Assembly (NCBI RefSeq): GCF_000516555.1
Contig: NZ_AZSJ01000007.1
Span: 1,245,179-1,309,178 of the forward strand
Source of the DNA: Afipia sp. P52-10
GTDB lineage: Bacteria > Pseudomonadota > Alphaproteobacteria > Rhizobiales > Xanthobacteraceae
Direction: 5' to 3'
Length of the DNA: 64,000 nucleotides
Numbering within the stretch: position 1 is the stretch's first letter; every line of letters starts with the position of its first letter. The notes beneath the pieces were generated by a model. The model had not been told where the DNA came from. It made no database searches and was given only the letters and a program-made list of their open reading frames with translations. Both the position numbers and the translations under genes were made by a program. Shown piece by piece: positions 1 to 9,708 of this stretch.

Positions 1-86
1 AAAGAACCGCCGAGTCTCGCGCGGGCACGTTCCAGCACGTAAACAGACGCCTCCTACAACTGAAACGCGTTTCCCGGAGAATTGGT

Positions 87-1046
87 ATGAGGCTGTCCGC
101 ACGTTTGGCTGGACTGGTTTTGATGGTGTTTGCGACGGCAGCCCAGGCGCAATCGTGGCCCAGCCGGCCCATCACCCTCGTCGTACCCTATCCGCCAGGC
201 GCCTCGTCTGACCTTGCGGGGCGGATCATGGCCGACCGGATCGCCGCCGCGACAGGCCAGACAGTGGTGGTCGAGAACAAGGCCGGCGCCGGCGGCTCAA
301 TCGGCAGTGCTGCGGTCTCGGCAGCCGCCCCCGATGGCTACACGCTGCTCCTCGGCAACAATGCCTCCACGGTGATCTACACGGTGATGAGCAAGACGCC
401 GCGCTACAACGCCTTGCGCGACTTCACCCCGATTGCCCAGCTCGCCCGCTCCGACCAGTACATCGGCGTCAACGCCGATCTGCCGGTCAAGACGCTGCAA
501 GACCTGATCGCGCTGGCGAAATCCCAACCGGGCAAGCTGAATTTCGGCTCCGCAGGGCTCGGCTCGGCAGGTCACTTTTCCGGCGAGCAGTTCAAGTTGC
601 AGACCGGCACCGACCTTTTCCACGTCCCCTACCGGGGTAGCGCCGCCGCCCTCACCGACCTGATCGCGGGCCGGGTGCAGGTCATGTTCGATCCCGTGGT
701 GGTGACGCAAAAGGACGCCGGCGTGCGCGTGCTGGCATCGAGCGGCACCGAACGCTCCAAGACCACCCCGGACGTGCCAACCACTGCGGAAAGCGGCCTG
801 CCTGACTACACCAGCAGTGGCTTCTTCGGCCTGTTCGGCCCGCCCGGCCTGCCGAAGGAGATCACGGACCGCCTCGCGGCGATCATTGTGGAAGCGGCAG
901 CCGACCCGAAGATCCAAGACATCCTGGTCAAGGCCGGGCTCGCCGCCGAGGGCCTTGGAACCGAGGCCTTCATCGCCAGGATCAAGGCCGCCGACGCCCA
1001 GTACCGCGACATCAAGGAGCGCAGCAAAATCCCCGATGCGGATTGA
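87..1046 (+). CDS. Tripartite tricarboxylate transporter (TctC/Bug) substrate-binding protein
   Basis: 319 aa secreted solute receptor of the Bug family, which captures small carboxylates in the periplasm for TctAB-type transporters. A signal peptide covers about residues 1-21 (hydrophobic core, then AQA before QSWPSRP). The family's opening strand (PITLVVPYPPGASSD), the conserved NKAGAGG loop near residue 63 and the GSAGLGSAGH segment are all present, and the length is typical. No tctA or tctB lies nearby, so it is an orphan receptor, as is common in this family. Substrate unknown. The ATG follows the purine-rich stretch cggagaa. Confidence 0.9.
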   Translation: MRLSARLAGLVLMVFATAAQAQSWPSRPITLVVPYPPGASSDLAGRIMADRIAAATGQTVVVENKAGAGGSIGSAAVSAAAPDGYTLLLGNNASTVIYTVMSKTPRYNALRDFTPIAQLARSDQYIGVNADLPVKTLQDLIALAKSQPGKLNFGSAGLGSAGHFSGEQFKLQTGTDLFHVPYRGSAAALTDLIAGRVQVMFDPVVVTQKDAGVRVLASSGTERSKTTPDVPTTAESGLPDYTSSGFFGLFGPPGLPKEITDRLAAIIVEAAADPKIQDILVKAGLAAEGLGTEAFIARIKAADAQYRDIKERSKIPDAD

Positions 1047-1092
1047 GCACTGCATTGACCCTGCACGGCTTTTGACCTAAAAGCCCCCTGCT

Positions 1093-1114
1093 CGCGGGCC
1101 GTTTTCGGCCCGCG
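1093..1114 (+). terminator. Hairpin downstream of the Bug receptor gene
   Basis: Eight-base perfect arms (cgcgggcc / ggcccgcg) around a 6-base loop, about 45 bases after the stop codon. The following sequence is only moderately T-rich, so intrinsic termination is plausible but not certain. Confidence 0.45.
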
Positions 1115-1238
1115 TTGCGTTTCGCGACCCGTGGTCCGACCCTCTGCTTGGGGGCTGGGACCTGTCGGCTCCGGGCTCAAATCCGGCGCAGCAGGAGGGC
1201 GCGTTTCCTCAAATCTATCAATCCTTTAAGAGGACGCG

Positions 1239-1856
1239 ATGACAAAGCGCAGTGAATCGAAGTACAAACTCGACCGTCGTATGGGCCAGAACATCTGGGG
1301 CCGCCCGAAGAGCCCCGTGAACAAGCGCGAGTACGGCCCGGGCCAGCACGGCCAGCGCCGCAAGGGCAAGCTCTCCGACTTCGGCGTGCAGCTGCGTGCC
1401 AAGCAGAAGCTCAAGGGCTACTACGCCAACATTTCCGAGCGCCAGTTCCACGCCATCTACGTGGAAGCGACCCGCCTGAAGGGCGATTCGGGTGAGAACC
1501 TGATCGGCCTGCTCGAGCGCCGCCTCGACACGGTGGTCTATCGCGCCAAGTTCGTCTCGACCATGTTCGCCGCCCGCCAGTTCATCAACCACGGCCACGT
1601 CAAGGTGAACGGCAAGCGCGTCAACATCGCCAGCTACAAGCTCAAGGTCGGCGATGTCGTCGAGGTCAAGGAAGCCTCCAAGCAGCTCGCGCTGGTGCTG
1701 GAAGCGAACGCGCTCGCCGAGCGCGACGTGCCGGACTTCATCGAAGTCGATCACAGCAAGCAGACGGCAAAGTTCAACCGCGTGCCCAATCTCTCGGAAG
1801 TCCCCTTCCCAGTGATGATGGAGCCGCACCTGATCGTCGAATACTATTCGCGCTAA
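1239..1856 (+). CDS. rpsD: 30S ribosomal protein S4
   Basis: 205 aa, the usual S4 length. S4 binds 16S rRNA early in assembly of the small subunit body. The N-terminal region (residues 1-90) contains the [17 protein letters not shown] block, and the S4 RNA-binding domain spans about residues 92-155 ([12 protein letters not shown], then [11 protein letters not shown]). There are no cysteines in the N-terminal region, so this is a zinc-free form. It stands alone as in other alphaproteobacteria, preceded by 'aagaggacgcg' as ribosome-binding site and followed by a repeat and a strong terminator. Confidence 0.98.
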   Translation: MTKRSESKYKLDRRMGQNIWGRPKSPVNKREYGPGQHGQRRKGKLSDFGVQLRAKQKLKGYYANISERQFHAIYVEATRLKGDSGENLIGLLERRLDTVVYRAKFVSTMFAARQFINHGHVKVNGKRVNIASYKLKVGDVVEVKEASKQLALVLEANALAERDVPDFIEVDHSKQTAKFNRVPNLSEVPFPVMMEPHLIVEYYSR

Positions 1857-1858
1857 CC

Positions 1859-1907
1859 GGGCATGATCCCGAAAAGTGGGCACCGGTTTCCGGACCAGAT
1901 CATGCCC
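1859..1907. repeat. Dispersed palindromic repeat (GCATGATC...GATCATGC type)
   Basis: Ten-base perfect arms gggcatgatc / gatcatgccc flank a core with aaaagtgggcaccggttt. From memory, elements with this core are scattered through Bradyrhizobium-group genomes. A related copy lies at 39730..39777. Confidence 0.6.
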
Positions 1908-1936
1908 TCAAAAGCGAATTGCGTTGTTTGATCTCG

Positions 1937-1970
1937 AAAGGCCCCGGCGCAAACCGGGGCCTTTTTGTTT
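1937..1970 (+). terminator. Intrinsic terminator of rpsD
   Basis: Nine-base G/C-rich perfect arms (aggccccgg / ccggggcct) around a 6-base loop, followed at once by ttttgttt. This is a canonical Rho-independent terminator. Confidence 0.85.
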
Positions 1971-2023
1971 GCCGTGCTGATCATTAGCGCAGACACTTCG
2001 GACATCACTTCACGAGGTTCGTC

Positions 2024-3094
2024 ATGGCCTACACCCCTGTTCCAGCTGACAAGAGCCTGCCGCCGGTCCGCATCAACATGCTGTCCGACACCCAGACGCG
2101 GCCGACGCCAGCGATGCGCGAGGCGATCGCCCGCGCCGAGGTCGGCGACGAGCAGATCGGTGACGATCCGACGGTCAACCTGCTGTGCGAACGGGTGGCT
2201 GCGCTTCTCGGCAAGGAAGCGGCGGTGTTCCTGCCCTCCGGCACCATGTGCAACGTCGCGGGCATTCTCAGCCATTGCAGGCCGGGCGACGAAATTCTGG
2301 CGCACGAGACGGCGCACATCCTCACCAGCGAGGGCGGCGTGCATGCGGCACTCGGCGGCTTTCAGATCACGCCGCTGCTCGGCGCCCATGGTCAGTTCTC
2401 GCCTGATGCGCTGCGCGCGGCCTTCCGCGTACCGAGCCGATACGCCCCACCGCAGACCCTGCTCTGCGCCGAGCAGACCGCCAATATCGGCGGAGGAACG
2501 ATCTGGCCGAAGGCCGTGCTGGACGCGGTCGCGGCCATCGCCAAGGAGCGTGGCCTTGCCACCCACATGGATGGCGCCCGACTACTGAACGCCTGCGTTG
2601 CCACCGGCATCCCGGCTCACGCGATGGCTGCCGGGTGGGATTCGGTCTGGATCGACTTCACCAAAGGTCTCGGCGCTCCGATCGGCGCTGCGCTTGCCGG
2701 CTCACAGGCGTTCATCGATCAGGTCTGGCGCTGGAAGCAGCGGTTAGGCGGCGCACTGCGCCAGGGCGGCATCGCCGCTGCCGGCTGCTTGCATGCGCTC
2801 GACCATCATGTTGACCGGCTTGCAGACGACCACGCCAACGCCCGCACGCTGGCACGTGGCCTTTCACAGATCGACGGTCTCGATGTCCAGCAGCCGGAGA
2901 CCAACCTCGTCTATGTCGGCATCACAGGTAGCGGGCTCACGCCGGCGAAGCTGCAGGCGGAGCTTCGATCGCGCGGCATCCTGGTCTCGCTGCTGGGCGG
3001 GCGCGTGCGCGCCTGCATGCACCTCGACGTGACGGCAGCGATGGTCGATGAGGCCGTTGCGGCCGTGCGTGAGATCGTTCGCGCAAACAGCTAG
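2024..3094 (+). CDS. Low-specificity threonine aldolase (beta-eliminating lyase family)
   Basis: 356 aa PLP enzyme of fold type I that cleaves L-threonine or allo-threonine to glycine and acetaldehyde. Family landmarks are LSDTQTRPTPAMREA near the N-terminus, the EVGDEQIGDDPTVNLL-like block (residues 30-52), FLPSGTMCN, HMDGARLLNA and the PLP-binding lysine in WIDFTKGLGAP (about K214). The length fits the family. The ATG follows 'acgaggttcgtc'. Glycine made here would be the substrate of the glycine cleavage system encoded near 35-39 kb. Related beta-elim lyases such as tyrosine phenol-lyase are larger, so the call is firm at family level. Confidence 0.92.
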   Translation: MAYTPVPADKSLPPVRINMLSDTQTRPTPAMREAIARAEVGDEQIGDDPTVNLLCERVAALLGKEAAVFLPSGTMCNVAGILSHCRPGDEILAHETAHILTSEGGVHAALGGFQITPLLGAHGQFSPDALRAAFRVPSRYAPPQTLLCAEQTANIGGGTIWPKAVLDAVAAIAKERGLATHMDGARLLNACVATGIPAHAMAAGWDSVWIDFTKGLGAPIGAALAGSQAFIDQVWRWKQRLGGALRQGGIAAAGCLHALDHHVDRLADDHANARTLARGLSQIDGLDVQQPETNLVYVGITGSGLTPAKLQAELRSRGILVSLLGGRVRACMHLDVTAAMVDEAVAAVREIVRANS

Positions 3095-3125
3095 CCGTTC
3101 ATCGCAAGCCGCGGATAGGCAGGGA

Positions 3126-4409
3126 TCAATTGCTCCGGTCCATCGATCCATAGACCATGTTCTTGATCATGTTACGGTAGCGTTCGCGCTGCGCGTAGCT
3201 CTGCATCATCAGGACGGCGAACATGTCTTCGCGCGGATCGATCCAGAAATAGGTACCACCCGCGCCGCCCCAGTTCAGTTCACCGACAGACCCCGGCCAA
3301 GCGCTGGCACCGCGCTCGATCCGCACCGCAAACCCGAGACCAAAGCCGAAGCCTGGACCCGGCAGAAAGTTCGGGCCGGGTGGGATACCGGTCGAGCGGC
3401 CGATGTGGTTCGCTCCCATCCAGGCGACGGTTTTGGGGCTGAGATAGCGCTCGCCTTCCAGCGTTCCCCCATTGGTGATCATCTGGGCGAAGCGGGCATA
3501 GTCACCGATCGTCGAGATGAGCCCGCCGCCGCCGCTCTGCCACTTGCGAGGGAGGCGCGGATCGAACATCGCCGCCGGCCCCGAGCCACCATCCGCCGCC
3601 AACGGCTCGGCAATCAGCGACTGCTTGGCCGGATCCGTCACGTAAAATGAGGTGTTGTGCATACCGAGCGGATCGAACAGCCGCGCCTTCATCACCTCGA
3701 ACAGCGGTTTTCCTTCCACCACCTCGATCACGCGGCCGAGGATGTCCGTGGAATGGCTATACTCCCAGACTGTGCCCGGCTGGTGCGCCAGCGGCAGGGA
3801 AGCGACACGCTCGGCGAATTCGGCATTGTCCATCTGATTGGCGAAGGCCCGCATCTCGCCATAAGCCTTGTGCACCAGCCCATGACCGGAAAAGCCGTAG
3901 GTGATGCCGGAGGTATGACGCAGCAGGTCGTGGATCGTGATCGGCCGCTCGGCCGGCACAAGGTCCAGCTTCGGCTTGCCGTCTTCGCCCTTGGTCTCGA
4001 CGCCGACCTGGGTTTTGGCGAAGGCGGGAATGTATTTTGAAAGAGGCTCGTCGAGCGACAGCTTGCCCTGCTCGACCAGCATCAAGGCGAGGACGGATGT
4101 GATCGGCTTCGTCATCGAATAGATGCGAAACAGTGTATCGGGCGTCATCGGCGCCTTGGTCGTCATGTCGCGAACGCCGAAGCTTTCGAAATAGATGGGT
4201 CGGCCGCGCCGCTGCACCAGCATAACGACGCCGGGTACGTTGCCGGCTGCGACCTCCGCCTTGAAGAACTCGGTGATGTTAGCAAGCTTGGCTCGCGAGA
4301 AGCCCATCGGCTCGGCGGGATGCCCCGCTCCGAAGACCTGGGCCGATGCCGGCGCGGTGGCGATCAGCAACAGCGCTGGGATGAGGGCTTGGCGAAGCAG
4401 CTTCATCAT
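3126..4409 (-). CDS. Serine hydrolase, class C beta-lactamase/esterase family
   Basis: 427 aa exported serine hydrolase. I chose the ATG at 4409 because ggagaaaat precedes it and because residues 1-24 then form a clean signal peptide ending in ASA; a longer reading frame to 4526 adds an uncharacteristic leader. The S-x-x-K nucleophile motif is seen in [10 protein letters not shown], followed by the tyrosine motif in WEYSHSTD. Members include esterases and carboxypeptidase-like enzymes as well as beta-lactamases. The YSH form resembles EstB-type esterases more than AmpC (YAN), so esterase activity is the likelier guess. Substrate unknown. Confidence 0.88.
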   Translation of the reverse strand: MMKLLRQALIPALLLIATAPASAQVFGAGHPAEPMGFSRAKLANITEFFKAEVAAGNVPGVVMLVQRRGRPIYFESFGVRDMTTKAPMTPDTLFRIYSMTKPITSVLALMLVEQGKLSLDEPLSKYIPAFAKTQVGVETKGEDGKPKLDLVPAERPITIHDLLRHTSGITYGFSGHGLVHKAYGEMRAFANQMDNAEFAERVASLPLAHQPGTVWEYSHSTDILGRVIEVVEGKPLFEVMKARLFDPLGMHNTSFYVTDPAKQSLIAEPLAADGGSGPAAMFDPRLPRKWQSGGGGLISTIGDYARFAQMITNGGTLEGERYLSPKTVAWMGANHIGRSTGIPPGPNFLPGPGFGFGLGFAVRIERGASAWPGSVGELNWGGAGGTYFWIDPREDMFAVLMMQSYAQRERYRNMIKNMVYGSMDRSN

Positions 4410-4548
4410 ATTTTCTCCGCAGAGATCAGCCCCGCACAACGGGAGGCCTTCGCCAGTGCGCCAATCGCAGAAGAACGAATACCCTATGGCGTGGCTTTGA
4501 CATGCTTGGAAATGTCGGTCGGACAAGGCGAGTTGTCCAAACGGATCG

Positions 4549-5082
4549 CTAGAGTCGCATCAGGACATCGCTGTGATGTCGCGCAGCATCGTTGGAAAAG
4601 CAACAGAAGATCAGCCGCCGGATCGACGACGTGTGTTTGAGGGATTCGATCGAGGTCGTAACGGCGATCCGGGCTGCACGCTCAGCCGGAAAGCGATAGA
4701 CGCCGGTTGAGATCGACGGGAAAGCGATCGAGGCAAGCCCTTCCGTCTGGGCGATCTCGATGGCGCGGCGATAGCACCCAGCGAGCAGATCGTCCTCATG
4801 CTGTCCACCGCCTTGCCAGACCGGACCAACGGCATGGATCACATACCGCGCAGACAGACGGTAGCCCTTCGTGATCTTGGCGTCGCCGGTGGCGCAACCG
4901 CGCAACGATCTGCACTCAGCAAGAAGCTCGGGACCGGCCTTGCGGTGGATGGCGCCGTCGACACCGCCGCCGCCAAGTAGCGACGTGTTCGCCGCATTAA
5001 CGATCGCATCCACCGTAAGCGTGGTGAGATCGGCAACGGTCACCTCGACCGAGGTCTCGCCGATGGTTCGGACGCCAGTCAT
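4549..5082 (-). CDS. Macro-domain protein (O-acetyl-ADP-ribose deacetylase type)
   Basis: 177 aa single macro domain. Macro domains bind ADP-ribose, and the YmdB-like group removes acetyl or ADP-ribosyl groups from O-acetyl-ADP-ribose or proteins. Visible motifs are [22 protein letters not shown] (shown here in two overlapping parts: DAIVNAAN and GGGGVDGAI), YVIHAVGP and the substrate-loop [10 protein letters not shown]. These are the residues expected for an active MacroD-type enzyme. It is the same strand as the neighbouring hydrolase but 139 bp away, so operon membership is uncertain. No adjacent sirtuin or ADP-ribosyltransferase was seen. Confidence 0.9.
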   Translation of the reverse strand: MTGVRTIGETSVEVTVADLTTLTVDAIVNAANTSLLGGGGVDGAIHRKAGPELLAECRSLRGCATGDAKITKGYRLSARYVIHAVGPVWQGGGQHEDDLLAGCYRRAIEIAQTEGLASIAFPSISTGVYRFPAERAARIAVTTSIESLKHTSSIRRLIFCCFSNDAARHHSDVLMRL

Positions 5083-5225
5083 TCCGTCGCCGTTGGTTGA
5101 GGCGTGGGGTAAGGCCGCGGCAAACGTTCCGTCTGACGGCCTCCGGAGGGCGCCATAGCACCCCGACCATTCATCAGCTGCCGACGGCTTGGCGCATCGC
5201 CTCGATCACCGGCGATGCTCCGCGG

Positions 5226-5241
5226 GCCGCCTTAAGGCGGC
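5226..5241. other. Short hairpin downstream of grxD
   Basis: Perfect gccgcc-ttaa-ggcggc inverted repeat just after the grxD stop (minus strand). There is no T-run, so a terminator role is weakly supported. Confidence 0.3.
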
Positions 5242-5269
5242 GGCCCCGCGTTTCAGATCGCGCCGGTCA

Positions 5270-5605
5270 TCACTCCGCGGCCTGACGAACCGCGATGCCC
5301 TTGTCGGCGAACAGCTGCTGCAATTCGCTGGCCTGGAACATCTCACGGACGATGTCGCAGCCGCCGACGAACTCGCCCTTCACATAGAGTTGAGGAATGG
5401 TCGGCCAGTTCGAATAGGCCTTGATACCGTTCCGCAGCTCGTCGGAATCCAGCACGTTGAGGCCCTTATAGGGTACCCCGATGTGGTCGAGAATCTGCAC
5501 GACCTGACCGGAGAATCCGCACATCGGAAACTGCGGGGTGCCCTTCATGAACAGCACCACGTCGTTGGACTTCACTTCATTGTCGATGAATTGCTCGATG
5601 CTCAT
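5270..5605 (-). CDS. grxD: CGFS-type monothiol glutaredoxin
   Basis: 111 aa. The ATG at 5605 gives the standard start MSIEQFIDN and is preceded by aaaggacgag; an upstream in-frame ATG at 5644 would add 13 unusual residues. The single-cysteine CGFS motif is at C29, with the [19 protein letters not shown] block typical of Grx4/GrxD. These proteins bind a bridging [2Fe-2S] cluster with glutathione and deliver or sense Fe-S clusters, often in a heterodimer with BolA. A bolA gene lies 3.8 kb away on the same strand, separated by egtB, egtD and the ltrA-like gene. Confidence 0.96.
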   Translation of the reverse strand: MSIEQFIDNEVKSNDVVLFMKGTPQFPMCGFSGQVVQILDHIGVPYKGLNVLDSDELRNGIKAYSNWPTIPQLYVKGEFVGGCDIVREMFQASELQQLFADKGIAVRQAAE

Positions 5606-5930
5606 GGTCTCGTCCTTTGGCGCCCGCAGGGGCCTGGGCGGCATTTAAGCCTTCAGGCTCGGTTCGGGCGCGTGGTCATGCGTCGCATATATGTATCCCG
5701 AAACGGCTGCGCATCCCAATGGAATTTGGCAACGGTGAGATGCAGATCCCGAAGTCGGCCAAAGCCTTGCGGCTTGCATGGGCCCGGCTTTCCGCTGTTG
5801 CCATTATAGGGACTCCGAGGCCGGATTTGGCCTGTTCAGGCCCCTCACGGCCAGCCTATCCTTCGAAACCAGATCGTTCCCCGGAACGCATCTTTCACGA
5901 TGACGTTCTTCTGCCAAAGAGGGATTCCGC

Positions 5931-7160
5931 GTGACGAACAGCAGTGCGATCAAAGACCAGCCCGAGCAGCGTGCAACCAGGGGGGAACGGCTGGCGGCAG
6001 CCTACCGGCAAGTACGGCAGGAGACCGAGCGGCGCGCCGCCCCTCTCTCTCCCGAAGATCAGCTGGTCCAATCGATGCCAGATGCGAGCCCGATCAAGTG
6101 GCATCGCGCGCATACGACCTGGTTTTTCGAGCAGTTTCTGCTCGTCCCGCATGTGAAGGGATATCGGCCGTTTCATCCCGATTTCGCCTTCCTGTTCAAC
6201 TCCTACTATGTGACCGCCGGACCGCGACATGCCCGCACCCATCGCGGCGTCGTCACCCGTCCCTCGGTGGACGAGGTCGACGCTTACCGCGCGCATGTGG
6301 ACGCCGCCATGGAGAAGGCGCTCGCCACCGCGGATACAACGCTGCTCGAGACCCTCGCGCCGCTGATCGAGATCGGGACCAACCACGAGCAGCAGCATCA
6401 GGAGTTGATGCTGACGGACATCCTGCACGCGTTCTCGCTCAACCCGCTCTGTCCGGCCTATGATCCTGCGTGGCAGAGGCCCCGCTCCACGCGCGGCGGC
6501 GGCGATTTCATGCTGGCCGAAGGCATCCATACCGTCGGTCATAACGGAAACGGCTATGCGTTCGACAACGAAGGACCCGCTCACCGCACCCTGGTCGGCC
6601 CTGTCAGGATCGCCCGCGATCTCGTCACCAACCGCGAATGGCTCGCCTTCATGCAGGACGGCGGCTACACCACCGCGACGCTATGGCTGATGGACGGCTT
6701 CGCCGTCGCCACCAACGAAGAGTGGCAGGCGCCCGGCCATTGGCGTGAGATCGATGGTGAGTGGCACACAATGACGCTTGGCGGTCTGCGTTCGCTCGAC
6801 CTCGACGCGCCGGTCTGCCACATCAGCTACTATGAAGCGGACGCGTTTGCGCGCTGGAGCGGCAAGCATCTGCCGACCGAAACGGAATGGGAAGTCGCCG
6901 CCCGCTCCGGTCAGCTCAACGATGCTTTCGGGATCGTCTGGCAGTGGACCCGCAGCGCCTATTCGCCCTACCCCGGCTATCGGGCGGTCGAGGGCGCGCT
7001 CGGCGAGTATAACGGCAAGTTCATGGTCAATCAGCTCGTGTTGCGCGGCTCGTCGCTGGCGACGCCGGAGGGCCACAGCCGCGTCACCTACCGCAACTTC
7101 TTCTATCCGCATCATCGCTGGCAGTTCATGGGACTGCGCCTCGCAGACTACCGTTCGTGA
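5931..7160 (+). CDS. egtB: Ergothioneine biosynthesis sulfoxide synthase EgtB
   Basis: 409 aa. EgtB is a non-heme iron enzyme that joins hercynine to a thiol donor (cysteine or gamma-glutamylcysteine) with O2. The N-terminal DinB-like domain carries the three iron-binding histidines I would expect: H58 in KWHRAHTTWFF, H152 and H156 in NHEQQHQE. A C-terminal formylglycine-generating-enzyme-like domain follows from about residue 185 (LPTETEWEVAAR, VLRGSS, YRNFFYP). The start is GTG preceded by aaagaggga. egtD follows 38 bp downstream on the same strand, so the pair is probably an operon. No egtC-type amidotransferase or egtE lyase is adjacent. Confidence 0.96.
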   Translation: MTNSSAIKDQPEQRATRGERLAAAYRQVRQETERRAAPLSPEDQLVQSMPDASPIKWHRAHTTWFFEQFLLVPHVKGYRPFHPDFAFLFNSYYVTAGPRHARTHRGVVTRPSVDEVDAYRAHVDAAMEKALATADTTLLETLAPLIEIGTNHEQQHQELMLTDILHAFSLNPLCPAYDPAWQRPRSTRGGGDFMLAEGIHTVGHNGNGYAFDNEGPAHRTLVGPVRIARDLVTNREWLAFMQDGGYTTATLWLMDGFAVATNEEWQAPGHWREIDGEWHTMTLGGLRSLDLDAPVCHISYYEADAFARWSGKHLPTETEWEVAARSGQLNDAFGIVWQWTRSAYSPYPGYRAVEGALGEYNGKFMVNQLVLRGSSLATPEGHSRVTYRNFFYPHHRWQFMGLRLADYRS

Positions 7161-7198
7161 TGCATCAAGCCTGCAGCAGCAAAGCCTGAGGAATTCCG

Positions 7199-8188
7199 AT
7201 GAACGCTCATGTCGACGCCCGAGGCTGGCCACAGCCGAATTCGCGCCCCTCGCCATTCGCCCTCGATGCGCTGGAAGGACTGACGCAGACGCCGAAGCGG
7301 CTGTCGCCGAAATATTTCTATGACGCGACCGGCTCCGATCTGTTCGAGCAGATCACACGCCTGCCCGAATACTATCCGACGCGGACCGAGCTCGGTATTC
7401 TTCGCGAACGCGGGCGTGAGATCACAGCATTCATTCCCAAGGGCGCCGCGCTGGTGGAGTTCGGCGCCGGCGCCACCACCAAGATGCGGCTGCTGCTCGA
7501 ACACTCGGCGTTCGCAGCCTATGTGCCGGTCGATATCTCCGGCGAATTCCTTCACAGCCAGGCCGCGCGGTTGCGCGCCGACTATCCGACGCTCGCCGTA
7601 TATCCGGTGGCGGCCGATTTCACGCGAGCCTTCGCGCTGCCGGCCGAAGTCGCAAGCATGCCGAAGGTCGGCTTTTTCCCAGGATCGACGCTCGGCAACT
7701 TCGAACCGGACGATGCTGCGCAATTTTTGCGCAAGGCAGCCGCGATCCTCGGCCAGGGCGCGCGTCTCATCCTTGGAGTCGATCTGGAGAAGGATGAACG
7801 CATCCTCCACGACGCATACAATGATGCGGCCGGGGTGACCGCGAAATTCAACCTCAACCTGCTCGCGCGCATGAACCGGGAGCTCGGCACGGATTTCGAT
7901 GCATCGGCGTTCGATCATCGCGCGATCTACAATCGCACGGAGCATCGCATCGAGATGCATCTGCGCAGCCGCAAGGCGCAGAAGATCAGCCTCTGCGGCC
8001 GGACCATCATGTTCGCCAGCGGCGAAAGCATCCACACGGAGAATAGCTACAAATACAGCATTCCCCGTTTGCACAAACTCGCGCGCAGTGCAGGCTGGAC
8101 GCTCAGCCAGTCATGGACCGATGCACAGGCGATGTTCTCGGTGCATGCGCTCGTGGCTGACAGGCCGCCTCCATTAGCGGCCGACTGA
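7199..8188 (+). CDS. egtD: L-histidine N-alpha-methyltransferase EgtD
   Basis: 329 aa SAM-dependent enzyme that trimethylates histidine to hercynine, the first step of ergothioneine synthesis. The family start block (KYFYDATGSDLFEQI, then LPEYYPTRTE) is at about residues 38-62. The SAM-binding segment LVEFGAGATTKMRLL follows near residue 85, and FFPGSTLGNF lies mid-protein. The ATG is preceded by gaggaattccg. Its last 15 bases overlap the 3' end of the convergent LtrA-family gene. Confidence 0.96.
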   Translation: MNAHVDARGWPQPNSRPSPFALDALEGLTQTPKRLSPKYFYDATGSDLFEQITRLPEYYPTRTELGILRERGREITAFIPKGAALVEFGAGATTKMRLLLEHSAFAAYVPVDISGEFLHSQAARLRADYPTLAVYPVAADFTRAFALPAEVASMPKVGFFPGSTLGNFEPDDAAQFLRKAAAILGQGARLILGVDLEKDERILHDAYNDAAGVTAKFNLNLLARMNRELGTDFDASAFDHRAIYNRTEHRIEMHLRSRKAQKISLCGRTIMFASGESIHTENSYKYSIPRLHKLARSAGWTLSQSWTDAQAMFSVHALVADRPPPLAAD

Positions 8189-9385
8189 GGAGCGCGAGGG
8201 CAGCGTCGCCTTGTTGCCGATCGAGATCGCCTCCCAGATCGCGACGATGACCAGAACCGCCGTCGTCGTCAGCGACAGCATCAAAGGCGACAGCAGATAG
8301 GCGAACGGCACCAGCAGCAGAAGGGCTGCGATCCCGACCAGGTGCGAGAGTTGCAACAGCCCGTGGATGGTCCGCTTGAAGAAGATCACGCCGATCAGAA
8401 ACAGCAACGGCCCGCCGACGATCCCAATCACCGCTTTCAGATCGGAATGACCGTCCGGATGAGCAAGCACGAGCTCATCACCTACCGCCACGACGATGAT
8501 GCCCGCAACGATTGGCATGTGCAGGTAGGTGTAAGCCAACCGCGCCAGCCGGCCGGGGTCCTCGGAATGCGAAATGTTATGGGCGCCGGCTTCCGCTCCC
8601 TTGTGAAAGTAGATCCACCACATCGCCAGGCTGCCGACGAACGACGCCAGGAAGGCGCTGATGACGTGCGGCGTCCACGCCAGCTCGGCAAAGGTCGCGC
8701 CCGTCACCAGGATCGATTCACCAAGCGCTATGATGATGAACAGCGCGCAGCGCTCCGCCATATGTCCGCCCTCGACGGACCAGTCCTGCAACGAGGACGC
8801 CCCCAGTGCCGGCACCCAAAACCGCGCCACGGGTGATGCGTATTCGATCGCCAATGCTGCGATCCAAAACAACAGCCGCGCATGGCTGTCGGCAAGGCCG
8901 CCCGCGACCCAGAGCACCCCGCTCAGCAGCAGCCAGACCGTGATGCGCAGGAAATTCCGCCGCAACGGCCCGTTCGACGACGGGATCGACCACAACGTAA
9001 ACAGCGAACGGCCCACCTGGAACGCAGCAAAGGCCACGCCGAATGCGAGACCGCGATCTTCGAACGCTTTCGGTATCGATGTCGAGAGCACGAGGCCGGC
9101 GAGCATCAGCAAGAACAGGCAGATGCGCACAGGCGTCTGTTCGGGATCGAGCCAGTTGGTGATCCAGGAGGTGAAGACCCAAGCCCACCACATCGCCAGA
9201 AACAGCACGGCCACTTCGACAACGCCGAGCGGCGTGAAGTGTCTCAGCAAGGTGTGCGATATCTGGGTGACCGCGAAGACGAAGACCAGGTCGAAGAACA
9301 ATTCGACATAGGTGACGCGATGATGCCCGCCCTCTGGCCGCTCACGCATCAGCGAGACGCGACGGCCTTCGATTGTGACGGTCAT
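8174..9385 (-). CDS. Low temperature requirement protein A (LtrA) family membrane protein
   Basis: 403 aa polytopic inner-membrane protein. The family signature is at the N-terminus: HRVTYVELFFDLVFVFAVTQ, followed by a histidine-containing helix and MWWAWVFTSWITNWLDPE. Roughly ten to twelve hydrophobic helices are visible. LtrA was named from a Listeria mutant unable to grow in the cold; its biochemical role is unknown. The gene lies between bolA and the egt pair, convergent with egtD (15 bp overlap), and starts 21 bp after the bolA stop on the same strand, so it could be co-transcribed with bolA. Confidence 0.9.
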   Translation of the reverse strand: MTVTIEGRRVSLMRERPEGGHHRVTYVELFFDLVFVFAVTQISHTLLRHFTPLGVVEVAVLFLAMWWAWVFTSWITNWLDPEQTPVRICLFLLMLAGLVLSTSIPKAFEDRGLAFGVAFAAFQVGRSLFTLWSIPSSNGPLRRNFLRITVWLLLSGVLWVAGGLADSHARLLFWIAALAIEYASPVARFWVPALGASSLQDWSVEGGHMAERCALFIIIALGESILVTGATFAELAWTPHVISAFLASFVGSLAMWWIYFHKGAEAGAHNISHSEDPGRLARLAYTYLHMPIVAGIIVVAVGDELVLAHPDGHSDLKAVIGIVGGPLLFLIGVIFFKRTIHGLLQLSHLVGIAALLLLVPFAYLLSPLMLSLTTTAVLVIVAIWEAISIGNKATLPSRSSVGR

Positions 9386-9406
9386 GGCACCGCTCGCGCT
9401 TTGGGT

Positions 9407-9643
9407 CTACTTTTCCGGCGCGCTGGTCTGCAGCGCGAGCGCGTGCAAAGCGCCACCCATCTGCCCCCGCAACGCCTGATAGACGATCTGATGTTGCTGA
9501 ACGCGCGATTTGCCACGGAAGCTTTCGGAAATCACGGTCGCCGCATAGTGGTCGCCGTCTCCGGCGAGATCGCGAATCGTGACGACCGCGTCCGGGATCG
9601 CGGCCTTGATCATGCTTTCGATATCCCGGGCATCCATTGGCAT
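9407..9643 (-). CDS. bolA: BolA family protein
   Basis: 78 aa, the usual length for short alphaproteobacterial BolA. The alpha-beta-alpha-beta fold is recognisable, with a central variable loop (DGDHYAATVISESFRGKSRVQ; the core SESFRGKSRVQQHQIVY is conserved) that supplies the Fe-S-binding histidine in GlnK-type fashion. BolA forms [2Fe-2S] heterodimers with CGFS glutaredoxins. In relatives I recall bolA directly followed by grxD; here three genes intervene. Confidence 0.94.
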   Translation of the reverse strand: MPMDARDIESMIKAAIPDAVVTIRDLAGDGDHYAATVISESFRGKSRVQQHQIVYQALRGQMGGALHALALQTSAPEK

Positions 9644-9708
9644 ATTAGTTCGGGCTCCCTGTCATTGCCATATCGGGGCACTATATTCCGTCCAGCACAG
9701 GAGGCACC

